Below are positions 8,427 through 17,111 of a stretch of 64,000 nt of DNA, one piece after another. The DNA lies in NCBI RefSeq assembly GCF_003026495.1, contig NZ_PYMA01000005.1:186001-250000 (forward strand), in the 5' to 3' direction. A model generated the notes under the pieces. It was given only the letters and a program-made list of their open reading frames with translations. It searched no databases and was not told the origin of the DNA. The translations under genes and the position numbers were made by a program. Origin of the DNA: Photobacterium sanctipauli. GTDB lineage: Bacteria > Pseudomonadota > Gammaproteobacteria > Enterobacterales > Vibrionaceae. The first letter of the stretch is position 1; every line of letters begins with the position of its first letter.

Positions 8427-9380
8427 CTATTTTATTGTTGTTATTTCGTTGTTTCTAAGTTTGCTGACCTTGGCTTGGATCACCTGCTGCACCTGCTTCA
8501 TTAACCATTGGGTCTTCGGGTGTTGCTTATCGCGCTCGCGGCTTAGCATATCAATGTCAAAATCGGGGATGGGTATGGGCGGGGTACAGGTTGTGACGCT
8601 GTCACCGAATAGCTCTGAACGGCCTAGCATTTCTGCCATGACGCAGAGTAACCGTCGTCCATTGATCATGTGACGAAGCGTTAAGAAACGGGTAGAGCCC
8701 AGTACGACACGGCGTGCCTCATTCATATCTGCCAAGGTGATATCAACAGGACTGGATAGCGCTTGGTTAGCCGTAATAACGAGTTGTGGCGTTGCAAGGT
8801 ACTCAGCAAGGCTAATGGGTAAATCAACATTGAGTATTGTATTGTCGAACAGGCAAACATGCTTTTCTCGATAAAGAAATGTTCGGCATAAATGTTCGCC
8901 TGATGTTTTGAATACGCCGATTGCGATATCAACATCACCATTTTCTAAGGCTTGTTCGCAATTTCCAGAATCAATGGCTTGGAAGAGGATTTGGCATTGT
9001 GGCGCGGCTTGAATCAGGTGGTCGAAGATGTCGGGACCAAATACTTGCTCTGCATAATCGGTAAAGCCAACCACGAATTTCTCTGTAAATGCAGCGGGCT
9101 CAAAGGCAGCTGGCTGAAGAATGTCATCTCGGATGATACTTAATACTGTGTTTATTTTGGGTGCCAACTCCATTGCCCTTGATGTTGGTACCATAATATT
9201 GCCTTGGCGCTCGAATAGTGGGTCATCAAGTAAAATACGTAATCGCTTCAAGTTATAGCTGGTTGCTGGCTGACCGAGGTGGAGCCGTTCAGATGCGCCA
9301 GAGACACTTCTGCAGGCCATGACAGCCTCAAAGGTCAGCAGCAAATTTAGGTCAACCCCTTTCCAGTTTATTCTATCCAC
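8427..9380 (-). CDS. LysR-family regulator, NodD/LeuO-like
   Basis: The 317-residue protein opens with GVDLNLLLTFEAVMACRSVS, then LGQPATSYNLKRLRILLDDPLF, the helix-turn-helix arrangement typical of the NodD/LeuO-like LysR branch. The effector domain contains VVGFTDYAEQVFGP in the usual place. The start is GTG at 9380; an ATG five bases further upstream is out of frame and stops at once. It sits only 8 bases ahead of a second, HypT-like LysR gene, an uncommon tandem. On the other side it is divergent, over 198 bases, from the MurE-paralogue operon, its best candidate target. Confidence 0.85.
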   Translation of the reverse strand: MDRINWKGVDLNLLLTFEAVMACRSVSGASERLHLGQPATSYNLKRLRILLDDPLFERQGNIMVPTSRAMELAPKINTVLSIIRDDILQPAAFEPAAFTEKFVVGFTDYAEQVFGPDIFDHLIQAAPQCQILFQAIDSGNCEQALENGDVDIAIGVFKTSGEHLCRTFLYREKHVCLFDNTILNVDLPISLAEYLATPQLVITANQALSSPVDITLADMNEARRVVLGSTRFLTLRHMINGRRLLCVMAEMLGRSELFGDSVTTCTPPIPIPDFDIDMLSRERDKQHPKTQWLMKQVQQVIQAKVSKLRNNEITTIK

Positions 9381-9578
9381 TTAACTACTCATCCCGCTGA
9401 ATCATCAATGCGCTTAGCGCTATACAATCACAACTCGATATGGGTTATCAAGCACGCTTATAACTTATATTGATTTATTCGATTTCACTGATTCAGGGTG
9501 GTTTTCTACAATCGTTGCCACACTCAACACCTTGGTTATGACGCTGGGTATAACCGAATTTAGCGATAGAACAACGAT
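9381..9578. promoter_or_regulatory. Divergent promoter region, LysR / MurE-paralogue operon
   Basis: This 198-base spacer separates the start of a NodD-like LysR gene from the MurE paralogue. By layout it should contain the LysR operator and the operon promoter. I could not define a convincing box by eye. Confidence 0.35.
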
Positions 9579-11138
9579 ATGAACACAATCAGCCCCCCAA
9601 CAGGAAAGCAACAGCTGGTAGGGAAGTTCTTGGCGATGCAGTCGCCATTGGAGCTCCTACAACGGCTACCGGTACGTAACTTTAAAACCCACAGCCAGAA
9701 AATTGAGCACGGGGACGTTTTTGTTTGTCGCCAGGGGCTAACTTGGGATAGCCATTTATCAGTGGACGATGCAATAAAGCGCGGAGCCGTGGCCGTTATT
9801 GCCAACAGGCCGCTTGATGTTGATATCCCCTGTATTGTCACCCCTAGCCACAGTAGCAGTATTAGCCTGATCAACCAGTTCTACCAATACCCGCAAGATA
9901 CCATCAAACATATTGGCGTGACGGGAACGAATGGCAAAACGACCGTCGCGTATTGCTTGAATAGCTTGTTCAATCAAGAAACACCATCTGCGTACACGGG
10001 AACGTTGGGGAGCTATTTTGGTGATGCTCATTTCCCTCTGGATAACACCACGCCGGATGCGATTACGTTGCTTAACTTATTTCATCGCATGCAGCAAAAC
10101 GACATCACCCACCATGTGATGGAAGTCAGTAGCCATGCGCTTTCTCAGGACAGGGTGAGTATTGTCGATTTTGACGCTGTGCTCATTACTAATATTGGCA
10201 CCGACCATCTTGATTATCACAAAAGCCGTGAAGATTACATTCAAGCAAAATTACGACTGATTGACCGCTTGAAACCCAACGGTGTCGCGGTAATCAATCT
10301 TGATGATGATCTGGCGGCTGCAATGATTGAGCGATGTCGTTCCCGAGCGAGGGTTGTCACTTTCAGTCATCAAAATGAAAACGCAGACTTGGTCGCCAGT
10401 AAGTTAAAGGCATCTTGTGAGGGTGGGGAATATGAGGTTCGGTACCAGCATCACAAGTGTCATGTAAAAACCAATCTGCCATTTATGTTCAACATTGAAA
10501 AAACCTTGGCCATGTTAGCCATGATGGTTGCATTGGAGGCGCCTTTGGGTGTCGCGGTATCAAGGCTGAGCACGCTTAAGCCCGCGCCCGGACGGTGCGA
10601 GGTATACCGATTACCGAATCAGGCCAGGGCAATTATCGACTATGCCCATAACCAAGATAGCTTGTCGAATTTATTGATGAATGTTCGCCAGCACAGCCAT
10701 AAAGGGCGTATTTATACCGTCATCGGGGTGACGGGCGATCGCCTTGGTGATGCGGCTGAAATCGGCAAGCTTTGTAGCCTCCATTCTGACCATGTGTTTT
10801 TCACCACTGATAATCCATTAGGCGTTTGCCAAGATGCGCTGTTTGCGGCACTGACAAGCCAGGTTGAAGGCAATAATGCCACCGTTGTATACGACCGAGC
10901 GTTATGTATTAAGAAGGCCGTGTCATGTTTGGCTGAAGGGGACGTACTTCTTCTGTGTGGAAAAGGGCATGAAACTCACCAGTATATTTCTAGCAATAAG
11001 AACGAGGCGAGTCCGTACATTGGCGATCTTGCCGCGTTAATGTCAGCCAGTAAACAAAATGTATGGCATGGCGAGCATCAACGGGAAACCGGGGAGCAAC
11101 ACATCCCTCAACCCGAGAGCACCGAGGATCAGCAATGA
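9579..11138 (+). CDS. MurE paralogue (Mur-ligase family amide synthase) with altered specificity motif
   Basis: The 519-residue protein has the three-domain Mur-ligase layout: an N-terminal UDP-binding-like domain, the ATP P-loop GVTGTNGKTT at about residues 113-122, TNIGTDHLDYHKSREDYIQAK with the Lys normally carbamylated, and a C-terminal domain with DYAHNQDSL and GKGHETHQ. E. coli-type MurE carries DNPR to grip meso-diaminopimelate. Here it reads DNPL (residues 411-414), and the KRP segment after GDR is replaced. It therefore likely adds a different amino acid or acts on another substrate. It lies outside any dcw cluster, overlaps the next gene by ATGA, and has an extra hydrophilic C-terminal tail. 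It is best seen as a second MurE-like enzyme rather than the essential one. Confidence 0.85.
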   Translation: MNTISPPTGKQQLVGKFLAMQSPLELLQRLPVRNFKTHSQKIEHGDVFVCRQGLTWDSHLSVDDAIKRGAVAVIANRPLDVDIPCIVTPSHSSSISLINQFYQYPQDTIKHIGVTGTNGKTTVAYCLNSLFNQETPSAYTGTLGSYFGDAHFPLDNTTPDAITLLNLFHRMQQNDITHHVMEVSSHALSQDRVSIVDFDAVLITNIGTDHLDYHKSREDYIQAKLRLIDRLKPNGVAVINLDDDLAAAMIERCRSRARVVTFSHQNENADLVASKLKASCEGGEYEVRYQHHKCHVKTNLPFMFNIEKTLAMLAMMVALEAPLGVAVSRLSTLKPAPGRCEVYRLPNQARAIIDYAHNQDSLSNLLMNVRQHSHKGRIYTVIGVTGDRLGDAAEIGKLCSLHSDHVFFTTDNPLGVCQDALFAALTSQVEGNNATVVYDRALCIKKAVSCLAEGDVLLLCGKGHETHQYISSNKNEASPYIGDLAALMSASKQNVWHGEHQRETGEQHIPQPESTEDQQ

Positions 11139-12325
11139 AAAATAATAAGTTAATCACTGTTGGTTTTAGTGTCTTGATTGCAACATTGCCGATAACCGGG
11201 CTTGCTCAACTGGTCCCGGCGGCACCAGAAATTGCAGCCAAAGGCTATGTGCTAATGGATTACCATTCGGGAAAAATTTTGGCATCAGGTAATGTCGATC
11301 AGCCGATGGCACCAGCTAGCCTAGCCAAAATGATGACTGCCTACGTTATTGGTCAAGAAATTAATAACGGACGACTAAGCTTAGATGACGAAGTCGTGGT
11401 CGGGGAGAGTGCTTGGTCAGTGAAATTTCCTGATTCGTCGAAAATGTTCATTCAGCCGGGTGACACGATAGCGGTGTCTAATTTGGCACGGGGGATAATG
11501 GTGCAGTCGGGCAACGATGCTTCTGTGGCAATGGCCGAGCATATCGCTGGGAGTGAAGGTGCTTTTGTGAGCTTGATGAACAGTTGGGCGAAAAGTTTGG
11601 GAATGACCAATACCCGCTATATCAATGCCCATGGGCTAGATGGCGAGGGCATTGCGACTTCACCAAGGGATATGGCAACCCTGCTCACACGGATGATTCA
11701 GGATACGCCTGATATCTATTCTATCTATAAAGAGAAAAGCTTTACCTGGAATGATATCACCCAGTACAACCGCAATAAGTTGTTGTGGGATCGATCGCTA
11801 AACGTCGACGGCGCCAAAACCGGATATACACCAGAAGCGGGCTATAGCCTAACGACCTCAGCAACAGATGGACGCATGCGATTAGTGTCGGTAGTGATGG
11901 GCACAAGTAGTCAACAAGCCCGTGTAGCTGAAACGAGAAAGTTACTGAATTATGGTTTTCGATTTTACGATACGAAACCAGTCGCCGTGTCTGGGGAGGC
12001 CTTGGGTACAGAAACTGTTTGGTTGGGAGAAAGCGATGAGTTGGAGTACAGCGTTGCAGATGATATCTACCTGACTTTACCAAAGAGTGACTATGGCAAA
12101 TTGACGGTGAGTTATAAGCTTGAAAACGCAATCATTGCACCAGTTAAGCAAGGTGAAAAGATAGGCACAGTAACCTGGAGCGTTGATGAAGACATTGTAC
12201 GAGAAGCGCCTTTAATCGCTTCTAAAGCTGTGGAACCGGGTAGTTGGTATAAGCGGTTAATGGATATGGTAAAGCTCAAAATCAAATCATTGTTAACCAG
12301 CCTGTTTGACTTTATTGGGCGATAG
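11135..12325 (+). CDS. PBP5-like D-alanyl-D-alanine carboxypeptidase paralogue
   Basis: This 396-residue serine peptidase (family S11) has a signal peptide ending near ITGLAQ, then the three active-site motifs: S62-L-A-K65, S125-G-N and K228-T-G. The spacing matches PBP5/PBP6, though the first motif is SLAK instead of the usual SLTK. A C-terminal beta domain precedes an amphipathic end (WYKRLMDMVKLKIKSLLTSL) suited to membrane anchoring. It should trim the terminal D-Ala from a peptidoglycan-type stem peptide in the periplasm. The start ATG overlaps the stop of the MurE paralogue, and an MFS exporter follows two bases after, so all three are co-translated. Confidence 0.9.
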   Translation: MKNNKLITVGFSVLIATLPITGLAQLVPAAPEIAAKGYVLMDYHSGKILASGNVDQPMAPASLAKMMTAYVIGQEINNGRLSLDDEVVVGESAWSVKFPDSSKMFIQPGDTIAVSNLARGIMVQSGNDASVAMAEHIAGSEGAFVSLMNSWAKSLGMTNTRYINAHGLDGEGIATSPRDMATLLTRMIQDTPDIYSIYKEKSFTWNDITQYNRNKLLWDRSLNVDGAKTGYTPEAGYSLTTSATDGRMRLVSVVMGTSSQQARVAETRKLLNYGFRFYDTKPVAVSGEALGTETVWLGESDELEYSVADDIYLTLPKSDYGKLTVSYKLENAIIAPVKQGEKIGTVTWSVDEDIVREAPLIASKAVEPGSWYKRLMDMVKLKIKSLLTSLFDFIGR

Positions 12326-12327
12326 CA

Positions 12328-13548
12328 ATGGCAGTAGAGACCGTTACGACACCTTTGTCGATGTGGAAAAATACCACTTATGTAAAGCTGCTCAGTGCGC
12401 AAATTGTTTCGCTGTTGGGTACAGGTATCAGCTCTATCACGCTAGCATTGCTAGCGTGGGATTTAGCGGAAGAGAATGCGAGTGCCGTATTAGGGACGGC
12501 ATTTGCCATAAAAATGATCGCCTATGTTGGCTTGGCGCCTATTTTTGGTGCTATTGCCCATAAGTTACCGCGAAAAGCCTTCATGTTTGGACTAGATATT
12601 GTTCGTGCAGGTTTAATTCTGTGCCTGCCGTTCGTTACCCAAGCGTGGGAAGTGTATGTATTGGTTTTTTGTATTAATGCATGCTCCGCTGGCTTCACCC
12701 CTTTGTTTCAATCCACTTTACCGCAAGTGCTGCCCGACAGAGAGCAATACGTAAAAGCATTATCTTATAGCCGCTTAGCCTATGACTTAGAGCAAATCAT
12801 TAGCCCTTTGATTGCAGCTGCATTGCTAATGGTGATTAGTTTCAGAGGCTTGTTTATTTTTGATGCTTGCACTTTTTTAGTGTCTGGGTTGCTGATTCTT
12901 TTTTGTATTTTGCCTGTATCATTACCCGTCGAACATGGGAAAGGGGTTTGGAACAACCTAAAGTTTGGGATTCAGTCTTACCTGCAAACGCCAAGTTTAA
13001 GGGCGCTCTGGATTGCTTATTTAGCGGCTTCTGGTGCGAGTGCAATGGTAATCGTCAATACCGTGGTTTATATCAATGAAGTGCTCGCTGGTGGGGATAA
13101 GCAAACTGCGCTAGCCATGGCCATTGTTGGGCTGGGTTCAATGGTTGTTGCCTTTAAACTTCCTACCTTATTGGATAAGTTTGATGTTCGTACGTCGATG
13201 ATCGCCGGAACGGCTGCTATCACGATAAGCCTACTATTTATGAGTGCTCTGCCAATGTGGTTTGGTTTTGCGATAGCTTGTTTTGTCTTGGGCATGGGGA
13301 TGTCATGTATTCAAACCCCCGCAGGGCTGTTGATCACGCGCTCTTGCAGTGAACAAGATTCAGCATCCTACTTTGCAGCTAATTTTTCGCTGTCTCACCT
13401 GTGGTGGCTGTTTACCTATTTGATCGCCGGATGGAGTAGTGCAGTGCTTGGGTTGTCTCATTCTTATTTGCTAATGGGACTACTGAGCGCAATCAGCTTG
13501 TTGCTAGTGGTGTGCTATTTCCCAAAACAGGGTAAACGGTTGGAGTAG
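12328..13548 (+). CDS. MFS exporter (EntS-like)
   Basis: The 406-residue protein has about 12 hydrophobic segments and looks like MFS_3-type exporters such as EntS, which move a siderophore out of the cell. The loop between segments 2 and 3 (APIFGAIAHKLPRKAFMFGLD) matches the family motif position. Its ATG lies two bases after the stop of the carboxypeptidase gene, so it belongs to the same operon. Exported substrate is unknown; export of a product of the MurE-like ligase, or protection against one, is the reading suggested by context. Confidence 0.85.
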   Translation: MAVETVTTPLSMWKNTTYVKLLSAQIVSLLGTGISSITLALLAWDLAEENASAVLGTAFAIKMIAYVGLAPIFGAIAHKLPRKAFMFGLDIVRAGLILCLPFVTQAWEVYVLVFCINACSAGFTPLFQSTLPQVLPDREQYVKALSYSRLAYDLEQIISPLIAAALLMVISFRGLFIFDACTFLVSGLLILFCILPVSLPVEHGKGVWNNLKFGIQSYLQTPSLRALWIAYLAASGASAMVIVNTVVYINEVLAGGDKQTALAMAIVGLGSMVVAFKLPTLLDKFDVRTSMIAGTAAITISLLFMSALPMWFGFAIACFVLGMGMSCIQTPAGLLITRSCSEQDSASYFAANFSLSHLWWLFTYLIAGWSSAVLGLSHSYLLMGLLSAISLLLVVCYFPKQGKRLE

Positions 13549-13692
13549 CACTTTTAATTGCAAGTGATATTTCGAAACTAAAATTTAACATCTACCATTG
13601 TGAATATATTAACTATAAATTATCTTTGGTTGTTTAAATCTTATTCGCTAGCTTGTGACTAGCTGAGTAGTCATAACAACTAGGACGTTGCC

Positions 13693-14754
13693 ATGGTTGA
13701 TGGATTTAACAATGTGGTGAAAAAATGTGAACGACAAACGTTTCATTTGTTGTTCTTGCTTATTGGTTTTATTGCGTTTTCCGTAACGATCGTTTTATCA
13801 CTAAATAATGATCAGAAAACCGTCGAAAAGATCATTGAGAAGGGAAATGTTAAAAGTTAATACATCAACAAGGTGATTAAAGATATTGGTTATGGCGGAG
13901 CAATCCATAGCTATAAAAACTATATTTTGCGGGCAGATGAAGACTATTACAAAGCATTCAGGCTAGCCTTTGAGCAGGCGTTGTCTGCTATTGGTGAACT
14001 CTACTTATTTCAAGACGATAACCTCGAACCTCACCTCGATAACATCAGTGAGATGCTATATGCCTACAATGACAAGATAGATATTGTTAGGAATCAGATT
14101 AAATTTTATGACCTATCAGCAGAGGAAAGGGATCGGGTCGGTCGAGTGGATGATAGAAAAGCCCTTAAAGCGATTGCTTATCTCATCAAACAAAAAGATG
14201 ATATTGCCTTGCACGTGGCGGCTTTGGAGCGTACCAAGCAAGATAAGAAATACCTGATTCTTGTCGTGATGCTACTTTGTATTTTGTATTGTGCTTATGT
14301 CATTTTCGTTCGAAGTTCGGATACACAATATGATAAAAAGCTCATTAACCAGTTACATAAGACCATTGCTGAACATGATGGGTATAATAAATATATTAAT
14401 GAGCTTTATTCACGAAGTGAGATGGTTTTGTCTGAGAAAGAGACCATTGATCGGATAGAAAAGTACAACAACAAGTTCATCGTAACCTGTGCCCTTAAAA
14501 ATCAGTCGGAATATGATAAGCCTCTGCTTCTGCTGCGGAGTGAAATCACAACGGCAGTTCACTCGATCAAATGTATTAAGTTTACGGATAAGGAAGCAAC
14601 GTTCTCTATCTACTCCAGCAGTAAAATGGAGTATGAGCTAGCGTTAAAGCTACTCAGAGGGTATGCGAGAAAGTACGATCTTGAAACTAAAGTGTATAAA
14701 TTACCTGAGCAACTTGAGGATTATTTCAATTCCATTAAGCCCACTTTTGTTTAG
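13693..14754 (+). pseudogene. Membrane sensor-domain protein interrupted by an in-frame TAA
   Basis: Two adjacent open frames share one reading frame and are separated only by TAA at 13858-13860. The first (55 residues from ATG 13693, AGGA upstream) carries transmembrane segment 1, FHLLFLLIGFIAFSVTIVLS. The second continues YINKVIKDIGYGGAIHSYKNYILR, which is the conserved GYGG-IH--KNY-LR motif of a periplasmic sensor domain found in chemoreceptors and diguanylate cyclases; TM1, the linker and this motif normally lie in one chain. A second membrane segment (ILVVMLLCILYCAYVIFV) and a ~150-residue cytoplasmic tail without a visible HAMP, GGDEF or kinase domain follow. A GTG at 13873 could restart translation, but with no good ribosome site. 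Either a nonsense mutation or a sequence error is likely. Confidence 0.75.
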
Positions 14755-14826
14755 CTGAGGCAAGTGGTGGTATTTCCAAACCTCTCAGTGTAGGTTGCTT
14801 CTCGGATTGAGTGGCTAAAATAGAGA

Positions 14827-14860
14827 AAAGCTCGACAAGAATTATTTTGTCGAGCTTTCA
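14827..14860. terminator. Bidirectional terminator
   Basis: A 12-base perfect stem, AAAGCTCGACAA paired with TTGTCGAGCTTT, with an 8-base loop lies between the broken sensor gene and nanA, which converge. T runs flank both sides, with the better one (TTTTCTCT) on the minus strand, ending nanA transcripts. Confidence 0.8.
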
Positions 14861-14900
14861 TCGTAGAAATTGATTGGCGTAATTTCCAACCGCTCAGCGA

Positions 14901-15797
14901 TTACAGGTCAATAAAGCCTGCTGCTTTCATGCGCTCAACCACAACTGCTTTTTGTTCATCGTTAAGTGGGGTGATTGGCAAGCGTGGGTTACCAGCATCA
15001 ATGCCGTGCAATGCCATTGCCGCTTTACCAGCCGCAACACCGCCGAATTCAACCAGTACACGAATAAGTGCAATAACACTGTCCATGCCGTTGTAAACCG
15101 CGGTCATATCACCAGCGTTGAAGTCGTTAATGATCTTATGGAAAAGTGGGGCTGCGTAGTTGTAAGTACTGCCTACAGCGCCTTTAGCACCAACAGCTAG
15201 AGCGCCCGGTAGGTGCTCATCAACACCAAATGGAATATCAAACTTGCCGTCACAAGCACGAATACAGCGTTGGTACTCGTATAGATCACCGCTGTTGAAC
15301 TTCAAGCCGTATAGGTTAGGAATGCGCTTGTCCGCTTTAATTAGGAATTGCTCCATGTCTAGGTTCACACCCGACATGCCAGAGTGGTAGTAGTAGAAAC
15401 CTTTAGATGGAGCTGCTGCAGCAACTTGTGCACAGTATTCAACTAAATCGTCAACTGAACCTGGTTTGAAGAAGCAAGGACCAATGGCAGATGTTGCGAA
15501 GATATCAAGTGTTTCAGCATGACGAGTCAGTTCTAACGTATCAACAATGCTTAGCGCGCCAGTATGAACAGTGATTTTTAATTGACCATTTGAAGCCGCA
15601 ACCCAACGCTCTGCGATGGCTTTACGCTCTTCAACCGAACAGTGAATGCCTTCACCTGTTGTACCGCAAATGTAAACACCGTTTACACCATCTTTGATAA
15701 GGTGCGCTGCAATTTGATCGATAGCAGCATAATTAACGTCTCCCTCTGATGTGAAAGGAGTGTGAGGTGCAGCGATAAGGCCCGTTAGCTTTTCCAT
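14901..15797 (-). CDS. nanA: N-acetylneuraminate lyase
   Basis: NanA cleaves N-acetylneuraminate to N-acetylmannosamine and pyruvate, the first step of sialic acid catabolism. The 298-residue protein shows the class I aldolase family motifs: GTTGEG near residue 45-50, the catalytic Tyr in GFYYYHSGMSG, and the Schiff-base Lys in NLYGLKFNSGDL. The length matches characterised NanA. It is divergent from nanR across a 301-base region with two to three NanR-type dyads. All other genes of the pathway except nagB and a sialidase are within 8 kb. Confidence 0.95.
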   Translation of the reverse strand: MEKLTGLIAAPHTPFTSEGDVNYAAIDQIAAHLIKDGVNGVYICGTTGEGIHCSVEERKAIAERWVAASNGQLKITVHTGALSIVDTLELTRHAETLDIFATSAIGPCFFKPGSVDDLVEYCAQVAAAAPSKGFYYYHSGMSGVNLDMEQFLIKADKRIPNLYGLKFNSGDLYEYQRCIRACDGKFDIPFGVDEHLPGALAVGAKGAVGSTYNYAAPLFHKIINDFNAGDMTAVYNGMDSVIALIRVLVEFGGVAAGKAAMALHGIDAGNPRLPITPLNDEQKAVVVERMKAAGFIDL

Positions 15798-15815
15798 AAA
15801 GTGATACCTAGTTCT

Positions 15816-15830
15816 TGAAGTTAAACTTCA
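15816..15830. promoter_or_regulatory. NanR operator-like dyad 1
   Basis: TGAAGTTAAACTTCA is a near-perfect 15-base palindrome 19 bases upstream of the nanA start. A very similar dyad recurs ahead of nagA, nanE and the porin gene, so it is the expected binding site of the RpiR-type regulator encoded next door. Confidence 0.7.
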
Positions 15831-15865
15831 CTATTTGAAGTTAATCTGGAGTTTGGGTTTATTCT

Positions 15866-15882
15866 ATGGAGTAAAATTTCAT
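15866..15882. promoter_or_regulatory. NanR operator-like dyad 2
   Basis: ATGGAGTAAAATTTCAT is an imperfect copy of the same dyad, about 50 bases (five helical turns) from dyad 1 and so on the same face of the helix. This spacing would allow cooperative binding. Confidence 0.5.
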
Positions 15883-16098
15883 GTGGCAATCAATGTTGGT
15901 TTAATTTTATCGCTCATTCATCAAAAGTGTGAGCTGGTTTGCAAAGTTCATTTCATGCTTTATGAGCAATTGAGCGGTTTTATGGGTGAAGTTTTTACGT
16001 GTATTGTTACAAATGTACCGGAGTATCACTTCACAAACAGGGATTCTCATGGGAAAATCATCAATTATTGATACCAGTTACAATGTTAAGGTTTAACG

Positions 16099-16971
16099 AT
16101 GGTCTCGAAACAAACGCCAGTTAAAGCTGGAAAAGTACTTGATATGATGGGTAGCCTACATGAAAGCTTTACTCCATCGGCAAGGCGGATTTCTGAGTTC
16201 GTGATGAAAAAGCCAGCAGATGTGACCAAGTTTTCAATTGCTGAATTATCTCAGGCTGTGAATGCGGGTGAAGCAACCATCATTCGCTTTTGTCGTACTT
16301 TGGGTTTCAAAGGCTTCCAAGACTTCAAAATGGAGTTAGCCATTGAGCTGTCGAACCAAAACCAAAGCGAAAAATCGATACTAGATACCGATGTCACACC
16401 TAATGATCATGCTGAGCTTATTGGTCAGAAGCTGCAAAATACCTTGAATAATGTGCTGACTGAAACCCTTAACTTATTGAACTTTGAGTCATTAGAGCAG
16501 GTGGCAGAGCAAATTCGTCAGTGCAATGCGGTGTATTTCTTCGGGGTTGGTTCATCAGGGATCACGGCGGAAGATGCTAAGAACAAGTTTATGCGTATTG
16601 GCTATAACGTTGATGCCCTAACCAACAACCACTTCATGTATATGAAGGCTTCATTGCTGAAAGAGGGTGATTTGGCAATTGGTATCAGCCATTCAGGTAA
16701 CTCGGCTGAAACAACCAAGGCCATGCAACTAGCAAAAGAAGCGGGAGCAAAAACGGTAGCGCTGACTCACAATCCCCGTTCATCGGTTTGCGAGTATGCT
16801 GATTGGGTTTTGGTGAATGGAAACCGTCAAGGCCAATTACAAGGTGACTCAATCGGGACTAAGATCACTCAGCTGTTTGTTATTGATTTAATCTATACAC
16901 TGTTGGTGAAAGATGATGTTTCTGGTGCCCAGGCCCAGAAATTGAAAACAACGAAAGCCCTTGAGACCTAA
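16099..16971 (+). CDS. nanR: RpiR-family regulator of sialic acid catabolism
   Basis: The 290-residue protein has an N-terminal HTH_6 domain (TPSARRISEFVMKKPADVTK, then the recognition helix ATIIRFCRTLGFKGFQDFK) and a C-terminal SIS sugar-phosphate-binding domain from about residue 130 (YFFGVGSSGITAEDAKNKFM, GISHSGNSAETTKAM). This is the architecture of Vibrio NanR, for which N-acetylmannosamine 6-phosphate is reported as inducer in V. vulnificus; it is unlike the GntR-type NanR of E. coli. It sits between nanA and the nagA/nanEKT genes, and dyads matching one consensus flank all of them. Confidence 0.9.
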   Translation: MVSKQTPVKAGKVLDMMGSLHESFTPSARRISEFVMKKPADVTKFSIAELSQAVNAGEATIIRFCRTLGFKGFQDFKMELAIELSNQNQSEKSILDTDVTPNDHAELIGQKLQNTLNNVLTETLNLLNFESLEQVAEQIRQCNAVYFFGVGSSGITAEDAKNKFMRIGYNVDALTNNHFMYMKASLLKEGDLAIGISHSGNSAETTKAMQLAKEAGAKTVALTHNPRSSVCEYADWVLVNGNRQGQLQGDSIGTKITQLFVIDLIYTLLVKDDVSGAQAQKLKTTKALET

Positions 16972-17027
16972 CGGCTCCATCGCTGTTCGAGCTGGGTGGT
17001 TTTCAGCCCAGGCTTAGAGGTTGTATG

Positions 17028-17063
17028 AGGTAATAGTGATGACGCGTATCACTATTACCTTGT
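17028..17063. terminator. Bidirectional terminator between nanR and nagA
   Basis: A perfect 13-base stem (AGGTAATAGTGAT paired with ATCACTATTACCT) with a 7-base loop lies between the convergent nanR and nagA genes, followed by a T-rich run on the plus strand. Confidence 0.75.
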
Positions 17064-17111
17064 TATTTATCTTAGAACTCTTGCCTTATCTTTGGGATAG
17101 GCAGTGAATAT

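Larger units (their letters stand above)
15798..16098. promoter_or_regulatory. nanA-nanR divergent control region
   Basis: This 301-base spacer separates the divergent nanA and nanR starts. Two dyads of the GRAGT-NNN-ACTYC type lie near nanA (annotated separately) and a further half-site pair (TTGAAGTTAATCTGGAGTTT) lies between them at about 15835-15854. The remainder, 15890-16098, is AT-rich and probably holds the nanR promoter. Confidence 0.6.

Noticed and set aside
8054-8458. 134-codon frame antisense to the HypT-like LysR gene
   Set aside because: The opposite strand encodes a complete LysR protein; this frame lacks protein-like features.
11757-12131. 124-codon frame antisense to the PBP5-like gene
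   Set aside because: A shadow of a gene with all three catalytic motifs; no recognisable domain.
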